The notes under the pieces: model-generated | Database searches by the model: none | What the model saw: only the letters and a program-made list of their open reading frames with translations | What the model was told of the DNA's origin: nothing | Program-made: the position numbers and the translations under genes | From: Planctomycetaceae bacterium UBA6894 | GTDB taxonomy: Bacteria; Planctomycetota; Planctomycetia; Gemmatales; Gemmataceae | Length of the DNA: 24,654 bases | Direction: 5' to 3' | Assembly (NCBI GenBank): GCA_002451275.1 | Contig: DKBS01000038.1 | Coordinates: forward strand, 2,051 to 26,704 | Part shown: one piece after another, positions 1 to 7,034 of the stretch | How the letters are laid out: the number at the start of each line of letters is the position of its first letter | Position numbering within the stretch: position 1 is the first letter of the stretch

Positions 1-469
1 CGTCCTCGTCCTCTTCTTCTTCCTCGGCGTCCTCTTCGTCGTCGAGGTCCTTGGCCGCCTCGAGTTCGGCATCGTCGAGGTCATCCTCGAGGCCGGCCTC
101 GGCGGGGGAGGCATTCATGGACGCTGAGTTGCCGAGGGCTTCATTGATGAGGCGGCTGATCTCGACGCTCTGCTTGACGCCTTGGTCGAGGACGAAACGG
201 AGGCTGGGGGTGTAGCGCGAGCGCATGCGGTCGCCCAACTGGGCTTGGATGAACCCTGCGGCGTGCTGCAGGCCCTTGAGGGTGGTGTTCTGCTGGGCAG
301 GGGTGCCCATGACGGACACATTGACGCGGGCGTGCTGAAGATCGGGCGACACGTCGACGCTCATGACCGTGACGCGTTTGACGCGCGGGTCGGAAAGCTT
401 GAACAGGATCGTCTCGCTGGCGACTTCGCGGATCATCTCCGCCACCCGCGAAACCCGATGCTTCTTCAT
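1..469 (-). CDS. rbfA: Ribosome-binding factor A, C-terminus cut by the left edge
   Basis: RbfA is a small KH-fold protein that binds the 30S subunit during late 16S rRNA maturation. The visible 156 residues begin MKKHRVSRVAEMIREVASE, the usual RbfA opening, and continue with the family-typical 'LSDPRVKRVTVMSVDVSPDL' and 'HARVNVSVMG' stretches, then 'SLRFVLDQGVKQSVEISRLI' near residue 110. The KH domain ends at about residue 115. After it comes a long Asp/Glu-rich tail that is still open at base 1, so the protein is longer than the roughly 130 residues usual for RbfA. The ATG at 469 lies 5 bp after the stop of the DUF503 gene, which suggests translation as part of the nusA-infB operon. No stop codon is visible. 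Confidence 0.93.
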   Translation of the reverse strand, partial: MKKHRVSRVAEMIREVASETILFKLSDPRVKRVTVMSVDVSPDLQHARVNVSVMGTPAQQNTTLKGLQHAAGFIQAQLGDRMRSRYTPSLRFVLDQGVKQSVEISRLINEALGNSASMNASPAEAGLEDDLDDAELEAAKDLDDEEDAEEEEEDED

Positions 470-474
470 GCCGG

Positions 475-786
475 TCAAAACTCCCCGCCGCCCAACTCAT
501 CGAACGACAAAACTTCCAACTGGTGGCCGCAGAACTCGGCGACTGGATGCGCCCTGAGTCTCGCGACCACCTGCTCCAGAACCTGCCTGGCCTGGGTCGC
601 CTCGTTGGCGACCGTGGAAAAGCCGAGGATGGTCTGGCGATGATCCTCCAAGGCCCCCACCTCCGCGGCGCAGACGCCGAGATCGTTGTGGAGGCGATCC
701 TTGATGCCGCGGACGACCTGCCTTTTGTCCTTCAGACTGCGGGCCTCGCGGACGAGCAGACGGACCCGCAGGCCGCCGACAAACAT
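475..786 (-). CDS. DUF503 / YlxP-like family protein
   Basis: This is a small protein of about 103 residues of the DUF503 (YlxP-like) family, whose genes often lie between infB and rbfA. Its biochemical role is unsettled, and the neighbourhood suggests a link to ribosome maturation. The family signature is clear near the N-terminus: 'MFVGGLRVRLLVREARSLKD' followed by KRQVVRGIKDRL and 'VCAAEVG', then a C-terminal strand ending 'HQLEVLSFDELGGGEF'. I placed the start at the Met at 786 because family members begin there. In-frame ATGs also occur at 801, 813 and 831. The one at 801 has AGGAAG close upstream, so the true protein may be 5-15 residues longer. The gene lies 93 bp after infB and 5 bp before rbfA. 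Confidence 0.85.
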   Translation of the reverse strand: MFVGGLRVRLLVREARSLKDKRQVVRGIKDRLHNDLGVCAAEVGALEDHRQTILGFSTVANEATQARQVLEQVVARLRAHPVAEFCGHQLEVLSFDELGGGEF

Positions 787-850
787 CTCCGAACGACCCA
801 TGCTTCCTGACATGACTGTTTCACCACCCATCGTGGGGGGTGTCCCGCCT

Positions 851-869
851 GGCCGCCCCCATGGCGGCC
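851..869 (-). other. GC-only hairpin between infB and DUF503
   Basis: A perfect 7-bp stem of only G and C (851-857 with 863-869) encloses a 5-nt loop, 10 bp past the infB stop. No T tract follows it on the minus strand, so it does not look like an intrinsic terminator. It could protect or stabilise the infB mRNA end or mark a processing point. Its function is not shown. Confidence 0.45.
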
Positions 870-879
870 GGGCAAGGCA

Positions 880-3800
880 TTATAGGGTGCGCTGCACCTG
901 CTCGATGCGGTAGGCCTCGATCACATCATCGACTTTCACATCGTCGAAGCCGGCGATCTTGATACCGCACTCCATACCCTCGCGCACTTCCTTGACATCG
1001 TCCTTGAAGCGCTTGAGCGACTCGAGGCCGACGGTGCGCTCGGCGGGCGGGAAGACCACCACGCCGCGGCGGATGAGGCGGACCTTCGCGTTGCGCTCGA
1101 TAATCCCCTGGGTCACGAAGCAACCGGCGATGGCACCGACCCTGCTGATCTTGAACACCTCGCGCACCATGGCGCGACCGAGGTGCACCACCTCTTCGCG
1201 GGGCTTGAGCTTGCCCTCCAGGGCAGAGCGCAAGTCCTCGGTGAGTTTGTAGATGATGTTGTACTCACGGATCTGCACGCCTTTCTCTTCAGCCAGCTCA
1301 CTGGCGCGGCTGTCGGGGACGGCGTTGAATCCCAGTATGAGGGTGTCCTGCGGGCTGGTCAGGGCCAGAGTGACATCGGATTCGGTGATACCACCGACGG
1401 CGGCATGCAGAACCCGCACCTTCACTTCATCATGCTCCAGCTTCTCCAGTTCCTTGCGGATGGCTTCGAGGGAGCCGCGGAAGTCAGCCTTGAGGATGAC
1501 CTTGAGCTCCATGACCGCCGTTTGACCGGGCAGGGTGAAGCTGAGGGAGGGCCGGCGCACGGTGGTGTCATCGACCTGTGCGACCTGACGGCTCTCAGCG
1601 ATCTCGCGGGCGACCGGAAGTTCGGGCACGACGAGGAACGAGTCATCAGCGTTCGGCACCGAGTCGAGACCCATGAGACGGACGGGCATGGAAGGACCGG
1701 CCTTCTCCAGGGGGCGGCCCAAGTCGTCATAGAGCATGCGCACGCGGCCGTAGGCTGTGCCGCACAGGACCACATCGCCCTTCTTGAGGGTGCCGGACTC
1801 GATGAGCATCGTGGCGGTGACACCCTGGCCTTCGCTGATGTGCGCCTCAAGGCAGACACCGCTGGCGGGCTTGTCAGGGTTGGCGCGGAAGTTCTCGAGC
1901 TCGGCGACGATGCTGAGGGTCTCGAGCAGCTCATCGATGCCCTTGCCGGTGGCGGCTGAGGTCTCGACGAACGGCACATCGCCGCCCATGTTGTCGGGGA
2001 TGAGTTCGAGGCCGTAGAGCTGCTGGCGGGCCTTTTGGATGTTGGCACCGGGCAGGTCGCATTTGTTGATTGCGACGACGATCTTCACGCCAGCGGCCTT
2101 GGCGTGGCTGATCGCCTCCTCGGTCTGGGGCATCACACCGTCGTCTGCGGCGCACACGATCACCGCGATATCGGTGACGTTGGCGCCGCGGGCGCGCATC
2201 TTGGTGAATGCCTCGTGACCGGGGGTGTCGAGGAAGGTGATGGGCTTGCCGTTGTGCTCGACCCGCCAGGCACGCAGCACCTGGGTGATACCGCCGGCCT
2301 CGGTGGAGACCACGTTGCTCTTGCGGATCTTGTCCAGCAGCGAGGTTTTGCCGTGGTCGACGTGGCCCATGATGGTGACGATGGGCGCGCGTGGCTTGAG
2401 CTGCTCGGGGGTGTCCTCGATGGCGAACTGGCGCAGCAGCTCGTCCTCGGAACTTTCCTTCGCCTTGACCTCGAGCTCGATGCCGAGCTCGAGCGCCATG
2501 AGGAGCGCAAGATCGGTCTCGATGTTGCTGTTGATGTTGAGGCCCATGATGCCCTGGCCCATGAGCTTCATCAGCAGCTCACCGGTCTTCATGCCGATGG
2601 CTTCAGACAGCGAACGGACGGTGATGGGCAGGGTGATGGGTACCTTGCCCTTGCGGGGCTGGGGACCCTTGGGGCGCTGGGGCTTGCGACCCAGGCGACG
2701 ACGGGGGCCGTCCTCGTCATCGATACGGTCGAGGCGGACATTGTGGCCGGTGTCGGCACGGCGGGCCTGGCGGTCGACACGCTCACGGTGGCGATCAGCG
2801 CGTCCGGCGACCGAGCCGGGCTTCTTGGCGACGGGCTTGCCGTCCTCGTCCTCCTCATCAACTGCAGGAGGGACATGTTCGGCGCGGAGTTTATCCGCTT
2901 GGACGGAGCGGGTCAGATCCTCAATGCGGATGGGGGCCTGACCGGGCATGAAATCCTTGGGGATTTCGGCCAGTTTGCGGGGACCGGAAGGCGTCGGGGC
3001 CGGTGAAGGCTGGGCGCGCGAGGTGGGGGCATCGGTGCCGTGCTGCTTGAGGGGGGCAGGGGGCTGGACGCGGATGACACCAGGGCGGGACAGGATACGG
3101 GGCTGCTGGCGACGATCGCCGGAGGGTGCACCGGGGCTGGCGCCGGACCCACCCGAGCCACCGGGAGAGGGACGGCTGGAGTCGAGATTGCGCAGACGCC
3201 CCTGGCCGGAATTCAGCGGAGGGGGCATAGCCGGACGTGACGGGGACTGAGCCTGGGGTGCCTGTGGGTTTGAACCCTGGGCGCCCGCATCGCCGCGGGG
3301 GGTGGACAAAGAAGACGGCGGGCGGGGGGAATAATCCCCTGCGGGGCGCGGCAATCCACCGGGCCGGGGTGCCGCAATGGCCCCTGGAGGCGGGGGTTTG
3401 GGTGCTGGAGGGCCGCCGGCCACCGGTGGCCGGGGCTGCATGGGGGGCTTTGGCGCTCCCACATTCTGCATGGGAGGCCTTGGGCTACCCAGATTCTGCA
3501 TGGGGGGCCTTGGGCTACCCAGATTCTGCATGGGGCGACCCATGGAGGGCAGGGGTGGCTTGGGGGCTGGTGCTGGAGCCGCGGGAGCAGGCGGGGAATT
3601 CACCGGGGCAGCCTCGGGTGGGGCTGCCTGGGGAACCGCAGCCACCGGCTGGGGAGCGACGGGTGGTTCAGGAGCCACAGGCTCGACCGGAGCGGGAGCA
3701 GGCTGCTCGGGCTCGGGTTCGGGTTCGACGGGAGCCTCAACCTTCGCAGGCTTGGGAGTAACAAGGGGTCTTACCGGCCGGGGCGGCGTGGGGATCGCGG

Positions 3801-4011
3801 GCCGAACCGGGGAAGGCGGTGGTGGAGCTGCCGCGCTCTTCTTGCCACCTGATTTCATCAGTTGGACCAGGATGTCGCGCTGTTCAGGGTCGATGCTGCT
3901 GAGCTGGTTTTTAACATCCCAACCCTGGGATTTGCAAAGATCAACCAGATCCTTGCTATCCACATTGATTTCGCGGGCTAACAGATATAGCCTAACTTTT
4001 TCCTTCTGCAA
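880..4011 (-). CDS. infB: Translation initiation factor IF-2, TTG start, long Pro-rich N-region
   Basis: IF-2 is the GTPase that places initiator tRNA on the ribosome and promotes subunit joining. The 1043 residues run as follows: an IF2_N-like domain (about 1-55, 'VRLYLLAREINVDSKDLVDL'), a Pro/Ala/Gly-rich low-complexity linker (about 60-350), a charged Arg/Lys stretch, a second IF2_N-type domain (about 445-515), and the G domain. The G-domain motifs are GHVDHGKT at 549-556, DTPGHEAF at 595-602, NKCD at 649-652 and SA at 685-686, followed by the beta-barrel and C-terminal domains. The protein is longer than the E. coli (890) and B. subtilis (716) proteins because of the linker. The start is TTG with GAGGGG six bases upstream; the nearest ATG upstream (4068-4070) is out of frame. 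The gene lies 163 bp downstream of nusA in the same operon. Confidence 0.97.
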   Translation of the reverse strand: MQKEKVRLYLLAREINVDSKDLVDLCKSQGWDVKNQLSSIDPEQRDILVQLMKSGGKKSAAAPPPPSPVRPAIPTPPRPVRPLVTPKPAKVEAPVEPEPEPEQPAPAPVEPVAPEPPVAPQPVAAVPQAAPPEAAPVNSPPAPAAPAPAPKPPLPSMGRPMQNLGSPRPPMQNLGSPRPPMQNVGAPKPPMQPRPPVAGGPPAPKPPPPGAIAAPRPGGLPRPAGDYSPRPPSSLSTPRGDAGAQGSNPQAPQAQSPSRPAMPPPLNSGQGRLRNLDSSRPSPGGSGGSGASPGAPSGDRRQQPRILSRPGVIRVQPPAPLKQHGTDAPTSRAQPSPAPTPSGPRKLAEIPKDFMPGQAPIRIEDLTRSVQADKLRAEHVPPAVDEEDEDGKPVAKKPGSVAGRADRHRERVDRQARRADTGHNVRLDRIDDEDGPRRRLGRKPQRPKGPQPRKGKVPITLPITVRSLSEAIGMKTGELLMKLMGQGIMGLNINSNIETDLALLMALELGIELEVKAKESSEDELLRQFAIEDTPEQLKPRAPIVTIMGHVDHGKTSLLDKIRKSNVVSTEAGGITQVLRAWRVEHNGKPITFLDTPGHEAFTKMRARGANVTDIAVIVCAADDGVMPQTEEAISHAKAAGVKIVVAINKCDLPGANIQKARQQLYGLELIPDNMGGDVPFVETSAATGKGIDELLETLSIVAELENFRANPDKPASGVCLEAHISEGQGVTATMLIESGTLKKGDVVLCGTAYGRVRMLYDDLGRPLEKAGPSMPVRLMGLDSVPNADDSFLVVPELPVAREIAESRQVAQVDDTTVRRPSLSFTLPGQTAVMELKVILKADFRGSLEAIRKELEKLEHDEVKVRVLHAAVGGITESDVTLALTSPQDTLILGFNAVPDSRASELAEEKGVQIREYNIIYKLTEDLRSALEGKLKPREEVVHLGRAMVREVFKISRVGAIAGCFVTQGIIERNAKVRLIRRGVVVFPPAERTVGLESLKRFKDDVKEVREGMECGIKIAGFDDVKVDDVIEAYRIEQVQRTL
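3433..3537 (-). repeat. 30-bp tandem repeat inside infB encoding PPMQNLGSPR-type units
   Basis: Two nearly identical 30-bp units (3463-3492 and 3493-3522, differing at one base) are followed by a partial third unit and preceded by a degenerate one. On the minus strand they encode a decapeptide of the form PPMQNLGSPR, then PPMQNVGAPK, within the Pro-rich linker of IF-2. The repeat keeps the reading frame, as expected of slippage or unequal crossing-over in a tolerant linker. Confidence 0.85.
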
Positions 4012-4131
4012 GCTGAACCCCTCACGCGCGGTGGATCCCTTGGAACCCCCGGGGGGCCCAAGTTGTTCATTCTAAAGCCCGAATCCGGCTTGAGAAGGGC
4101 CAAGAGACCCTGGTCAAGCGGTTTTTGCCAT

Positions 4132-4155
4132 TTTGCAGGCCAATGAGCCTGCAAA
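4132..4155 (-). other. 9-bp stem-loop in the nusA-infB spacer
   Basis: A perfect 9-bp inverted repeat (TTTGCAGGC with GCCTGCAAA, 6-nt loop) lies 19 bp beyond the nusA stop and 120 bp before infB. Neither side has the T tract expected of an intrinsic terminator, and infB has no obvious promoter of its own in the spacer. A role in mRNA processing, stability or differential expression of nusA and infB is possible but is inference only. Confidence 0.5.
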
Positions 4156-4174
4156 TTCCAACCCCGAGCATGGG

Positions 4175-5713
4175 TTAGGACTGGCCTTCGGTGGGATGCC
4201 CGGGATCTGTACCCGGAGCGGAATCCTCACCACCCAGAAGGTCATCGAGGGTGGCTTTTGGTTCATTGGAGGCGGGCTCCGCTTCTTCTGAAGCCTCAGC
4301 GGGTTCCCCGGATTCATCGAAAAGGGAGTCCATGTTCTCGGAAGCGGCAGCCTGGGCCTCTTCGGCGGCCTGATTTTCCTGCTCCTCTTCCTCGGCGGTG
4401 GCGCTTTCCATGAGGTCGGCGTATTGCTCGGCATATTCGAGGATATCGTCTGCTTCTTCTTCGGTGAGGGTGTCACCGGAAAGGGTGGCGATATCTTCTG
4501 CTTTCAGGACTGTGATGTCCTCGTAGGAGAAGCAGCCTTCGGTGATGAATGCCTCGATGAGCTCATCCGTGATGTTGGGGATCTGGCGGAACCAGAGTTC
4601 GGCCTTGTTGAGGGACTTCTGGAGTTCCTCGTCGGTCATGATCTCGATGTCCCAGCCGACCAGCTTGGTGGCAAGGCGGACATTCTGGCCCTTTTTGCCG
4701 ATAGCCAGGGAGAGGTTGTCATCGTCGACCAGAACGATGGCGCGACCCAGGCGGGGGTAGCAGTGGACATCGATGATCTGGGCGGGTTGCAGGGCGTAGC
4801 GGATGAGCACCTGCAGCGAGTCGTTCCAGCGGACGATGTCGATGCGCTCGCCGTGAAGTTCCTCGACAATGTTCTTAATGCGGCTGCCGCGGACACCGAC
4901 GCAGGCGCCGACGCAATCGACCTTCATGTCAGAGGAGGAAACGGCGACCTTGGCCCGGTTGCCGGCCTCGCGGGAGACGGCGCGGATCTCGATCACATGG
5001 TCGGCGACTTCGGGGATTTCTTCCTCGAACAGGCGGCGGACCAGGTCGGGGTGGGTGCGGGATAGGACAATCTTGACGCGGTTGCTCTCGCGTTTGACAT
5101 CGAGAATGACGGCCTTGATGCGGTCGTTGGGGTTGTGGGTCTCGCCACGGATCTGCTCGGAGGGGGGCAGGATGGCCTCGAGGTTCTTCTCGTTGTCGAG
5201 CTGGACGGTGGCGACACCCCTGTCACCCTCGCGGCGACGGTCGATGCGCTTGATCACGCCGAGGACGAGATCGCCCCGGCGGCTAGCGAATTTCTGGTAG
5301 AGCTCTTCGGATTCGGCCTGGCGGAAGTTCTGGATGATCAGCTGCTTGGCGCTTTGGGCGGCGATACGGCCGAGTTCACCGGTTTCCACGGCTTTGTGGT
5401 TGAGGATGGCGACAATCTCGCCGTTTTCGCGATTGATGGATACTTCGATCGGGGGGATGTAGAGTTCTGGTTCTGCGGCATCATTCCCGTCTTCGGCACC
5501 CTCGTCCTCCGACTTGGGGGCAGGCATCACGGTCTTTTGACCGCGCATGCGACGCTCCTGATCGCGCAGTTGCTCGGCTTTGCGGTCATTTTCCCATTTT
5601 TTGAGGAGGGCGTGCTGGATGGCCTTCTCGATGCTGGAGAAAATCAGCTCGCGGTCGAGCCCCTTTTCGCTCTGGATGAAGTTGACAGCCTTGAGCACAT
5701 CCTCAGCCTTCAT
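4175..5713 (-). CDS. nusA: Transcription termination/antitermination factor NusA
   Basis: NusA binds RNA polymerase and nascent RNA and modulates pausing, termination and antitermination. The 512 residues show an N-terminal polymerase-binding domain (1-140) with an apparent charged insertion (about 45-85, 'KSEDEGAEDGNDAAEPE'). They continue with an S1 domain (about 146-218), KH1 ('VGACVGVRGSRIKNIVEEL', about 268-286), KH2 (GKKGQNVRLA, 339-348), and a helix-hairpin-like C-terminal region (about 375-435). The last 75 residues or so are Glu/Asp/Ala-rich. I chose the ATG at 5713 because it is preceded by GGAGG with 7-nt spacing and because family proteins begin here; the reading frame stays open upstream to 5824, but that part is not NusA-like. 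It is first in the nusA-infB-DUF503-rbfA operon. Confidence 0.97.
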   Translation of the reverse strand: MKAEDVLKAVNFIQSEKGLDRELIFSSIEKAIQHALLKKWENDRKAEQLRDQERRMRGQKTVMPAPKSEDEGAEDGNDAAEPELYIPPIEVSINRENGEIVAILNHKAVETGELGRIAAQSAKQLIIQNFRQAESEELYQKFASRRGDLVLGVIKRIDRRREGDRGVATVQLDNEKNLEAILPPSEQIRGETHNPNDRIKAVILDVKRESNRVKIVLSRTHPDLVRRLFEEEIPEVADHVIEIRAVSREAGNRAKVAVSSSDMKVDCVGACVGVRGSRIKNIVEELHGERIDIVRWNDSLQVLIRYALQPAQIIDVHCYPRLGRAIVLVDDDNLSLAIGKKGQNVRLATKLVGWDIEIMTDEELQKSLNKAELWFRQIPNITDELIEAFITEGCFSYEDITVLKAEDIATLSGDTLTEEEADDILEYAEQYADLMESATAEEEEQENQAAEEAQAAASENMDSLFDESGEPAEASEEAEPASNEPKATLDDLLGGEDSAPGTDPGHPTEGQS

Positions 5714-5830
5714 GCTCCACCCTCCGAGCCAAAGCGGTTTGCAGCGGAAAAGTCGCGCAAGCCGCCCATCATGGCAATGCCCTTGAAAAACCAAGAACCG
5801 CAAAACCGGAAAAACGAGCGGCATATAAAG

Positions 5831-5855
5831 AAAAAAGGTGGGCTATTCGCCCACC
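5831..5855 (-). terminator. Intrinsic terminator in the nusA leader (likely attenuator)
   Basis: On the minus strand a 7-bp stem (GGTGGGC with GCCCACC, loop GAATA) is followed directly by TTTTTTCTTTAT. This is a textbook rho-independent terminator reading leftwards. No annotated gene ends just before it. It lies between a good minus-strand promoter (5923-5951) and nusA (5713), so it either ends a small RNA of about 85 nt or acts as an attenuator for the nusA operon. Confidence 0.8.
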
Positions 5856-5893
5856 CTGCCATGCCGCATTCGGCTAGTCCGGGTGGTAACCAT
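5843..5893 (-). other. Possible 16-codon leader ORF ending in the terminator loop
   Basis: An ATG at 5893 opens a frame encoding MVTTRTSRMRHGRVGE, with a TAG stop at 5843-5845 that lies at the loop/stem junction of the leader terminator. A ribosome on this frame would cover the 5' arm of the terminator hairpin. There is only a weak Shine-Dalgarno-like GGGG directly before the ATG, at poor spacing, so translation is uncertain. Confidence 0.25.
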
Positions 5894-5912
5894 ACCCCGT
5901 GGCGTGGTTACC
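5885..5912 (-). other. Leader stem-loop upstream of the nusA attenuator
   Basis: A perfect 8-bp inverted repeat (GGTAACCA with TGGTTACC, 12-nt loop) starts a few bases after the predicted transcription start. The bases CCACCC at 5881-5886 overlap its 3' arm and can pair with GGGTGG at 5851-5856, the 5' arm of the terminator. Three partly exclusive structures are therefore possible, as in a leader attenuator. The sequence matches no riboswitch class I recognise. Confidence 0.5.
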
Positions 5913-5922
5913 TATAAACGAC

Positions 5923-5951
5923 ATCAAACCCTTTTGAGGGGTGGCTGTCAA
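5923..5951 (-). promoter_or_regulatory. Sigma70-type promoter for the nusA operon
   Basis: The minus strand carries a perfect -35 TTGACA (5946-5951), a 17-bp spacer and a -10 TTTGAT (5923-5928; four of six consensus bases). Transcription would start near 5916, giving a leader of about 200 nt before the nusA ATG. The element lies in the 325-bp space between divergent nusA and terC. I found no equally good plus-strand promoter for terC in the rest of that space. Confidence 0.65.
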
Positions 5952-6038
5952 GCAACAAGCGCGGATTGTGGCCGGAAAAGCCCATGGCGTGCGGTTGAGT
6001 GAGGACAGCACGGTACAGCAAAGGCGATAGGGACCATC

Positions 6039-6887
6039 ATGGGCTGGACTGAATTGTTGGTGGCGATTGCCTCCCTGACCACGCTGGAAGTGGTGCTGGG
6101 TATCGACAACCTGGTGCTGCTGGCGTTGATCACCCAGGGATTGCCCGCGGAGCAGCGGGGGCTGGCGCGCCGGATTGGCCTGATGGCCGCACTGGGGACG
6201 CGGTTGCTGTTGCTGGGGCTGGTCACCCTGCTGATGCAGTTGAACCACCCGCTGTTTTACCTGCCGGGATGGCTGTTCCGGCAGGAGGATGACCTGGGGT
6301 TCAGCGGCAAACAGATCATCCTGATGATCGGCGGGCTGTTTCTGGTCTACAAGGGTGTGCGGGAGATCCATGAGAAACTGGAGGGGCCCGAGGAACACGA
6401 TGAACACGGTGTGAAAAGGAAGGGCTCGGCCTCCTTCGGCTGGGTGATCGCGCAGATTGCGCTGATCGACATCCTGTTCTCGCTGGATTCGGTGATCACC
6501 GCGGTGGGAATGGTCCATAGCTTCGCAGCGATCGTGGTGGCGATGCTGATCACAGTGGCGGTGCTACTGTTTTTCAGCGAGCCTGTCTCCAAAGCGGTGG
6601 AGCGTCACCCGACCCTTCAGATGCTGGCGCTTAGCTTTGTGATCCTGATCGGCTCGGTGCTGATCATGGAGGGCTTTGGCAAGCATGTGGAGAAGGGGTA
6701 CATCTACTTCGCGATGGGCTTCTCGGTGGTGGTGGAGTCGCTGAACCTGATGTCGAAGGCCCGTAAGGGCAAGCCCGTGGAGCTGAGGCCGCCGCACATG
6801 CCATCGCTGGTGACGGAAATGGAAGAACAGGCTGGCGCCACAGCAGAGGGATTGAACGGGGGCGAGGGGCCGAAGGCGCAGGGTTGA
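6039..6887 (+). CDS. TerC-family integral membrane protein
   Basis: This 282-residue protein belongs to the TerC/Alx family of inner-membrane proteins; characterised members are linked to metal (often manganese) export and tellurite resistance. About seven membrane segments are visible. The family's conserved acidic sites are present: 'TLEVVLGIDNLVLLALI' near residues 16-31 (Asp23) and 'IDILFSLDSVITAVGM' (Asp144, Asp150). 'GYIYFAMGFSVVVESLNL' near residues 220-237 is also family-typical. A soluble loop 'EGPEEHDEHGVKRKG' (about 115-129) is rich in His and Glu and could bind metal. The start is supported by AGGGA five bases upstream. It is transcribed divergently from nusA as a single gene. No yybP-ykoY riboswitch core is visible upstream. 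The metal specificity cannot be told from sequence. Confidence 0.92.
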   Translation: MGWTELLVAIASLTTLEVVLGIDNLVLLALITQGLPAEQRGLARRIGLMAALGTRLLLLGLVTLLMQLNHPLFYLPGWLFRQEDDLGFSGKQIILMIGGLFLVYKGVREIHEKLEGPEEHDEHGVKRKGSASFGWVIAQIALIDILFSLDSVITAVGMVHSFAAIVVAMLITVAVLLFFSEPVSKAVERHPTLQMLALSFVILIGSVLIMEGFGKHVEKGYIYFAMGFSVVVESLNLMSKARKGKPVELRPPHMPSLVTEMEEQAGATAEGLNGGEGPKAQG

Positions 6888-7034
6888 TGAGAATGAAGTT
6901 TGCCGAGCCGGACCCGGGGCGCACCAGCCCAGAGCTGGAGGCTGGCGCGCGCGACCTGGGCTGAATATTTGGAACAGGCAGATGGCCCGGCCCTATTGCC
7001 GACGCGTAGAACCCCGACAGGCCAGTAAAGCCCA

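Noticed and set aside
2035..3006. Plus-strand 323-codon frame opposite infB
   Set aside because: It lies wholly antisense to the clear IF-2 G domain and linker; its residues mirror GC-rich codon positions and match nothing.
5856..6038. yybP-ykoY manganese riboswitch upstream of the TerC-family gene
   Set aside because: This riboswitch often precedes terC-type genes, but I could not find its conserved core bases on the plus strand; the visible structure reads better as a minus-strand nusA leader.
6888..7034. Terminator between convergent terC and aroE-like genes
   Set aside because: Inverted repeats such as CCAGCC/GGCTGG and GCCCAG/CTGGGC are present, but they compete with each other and no T tract follows on either strand.
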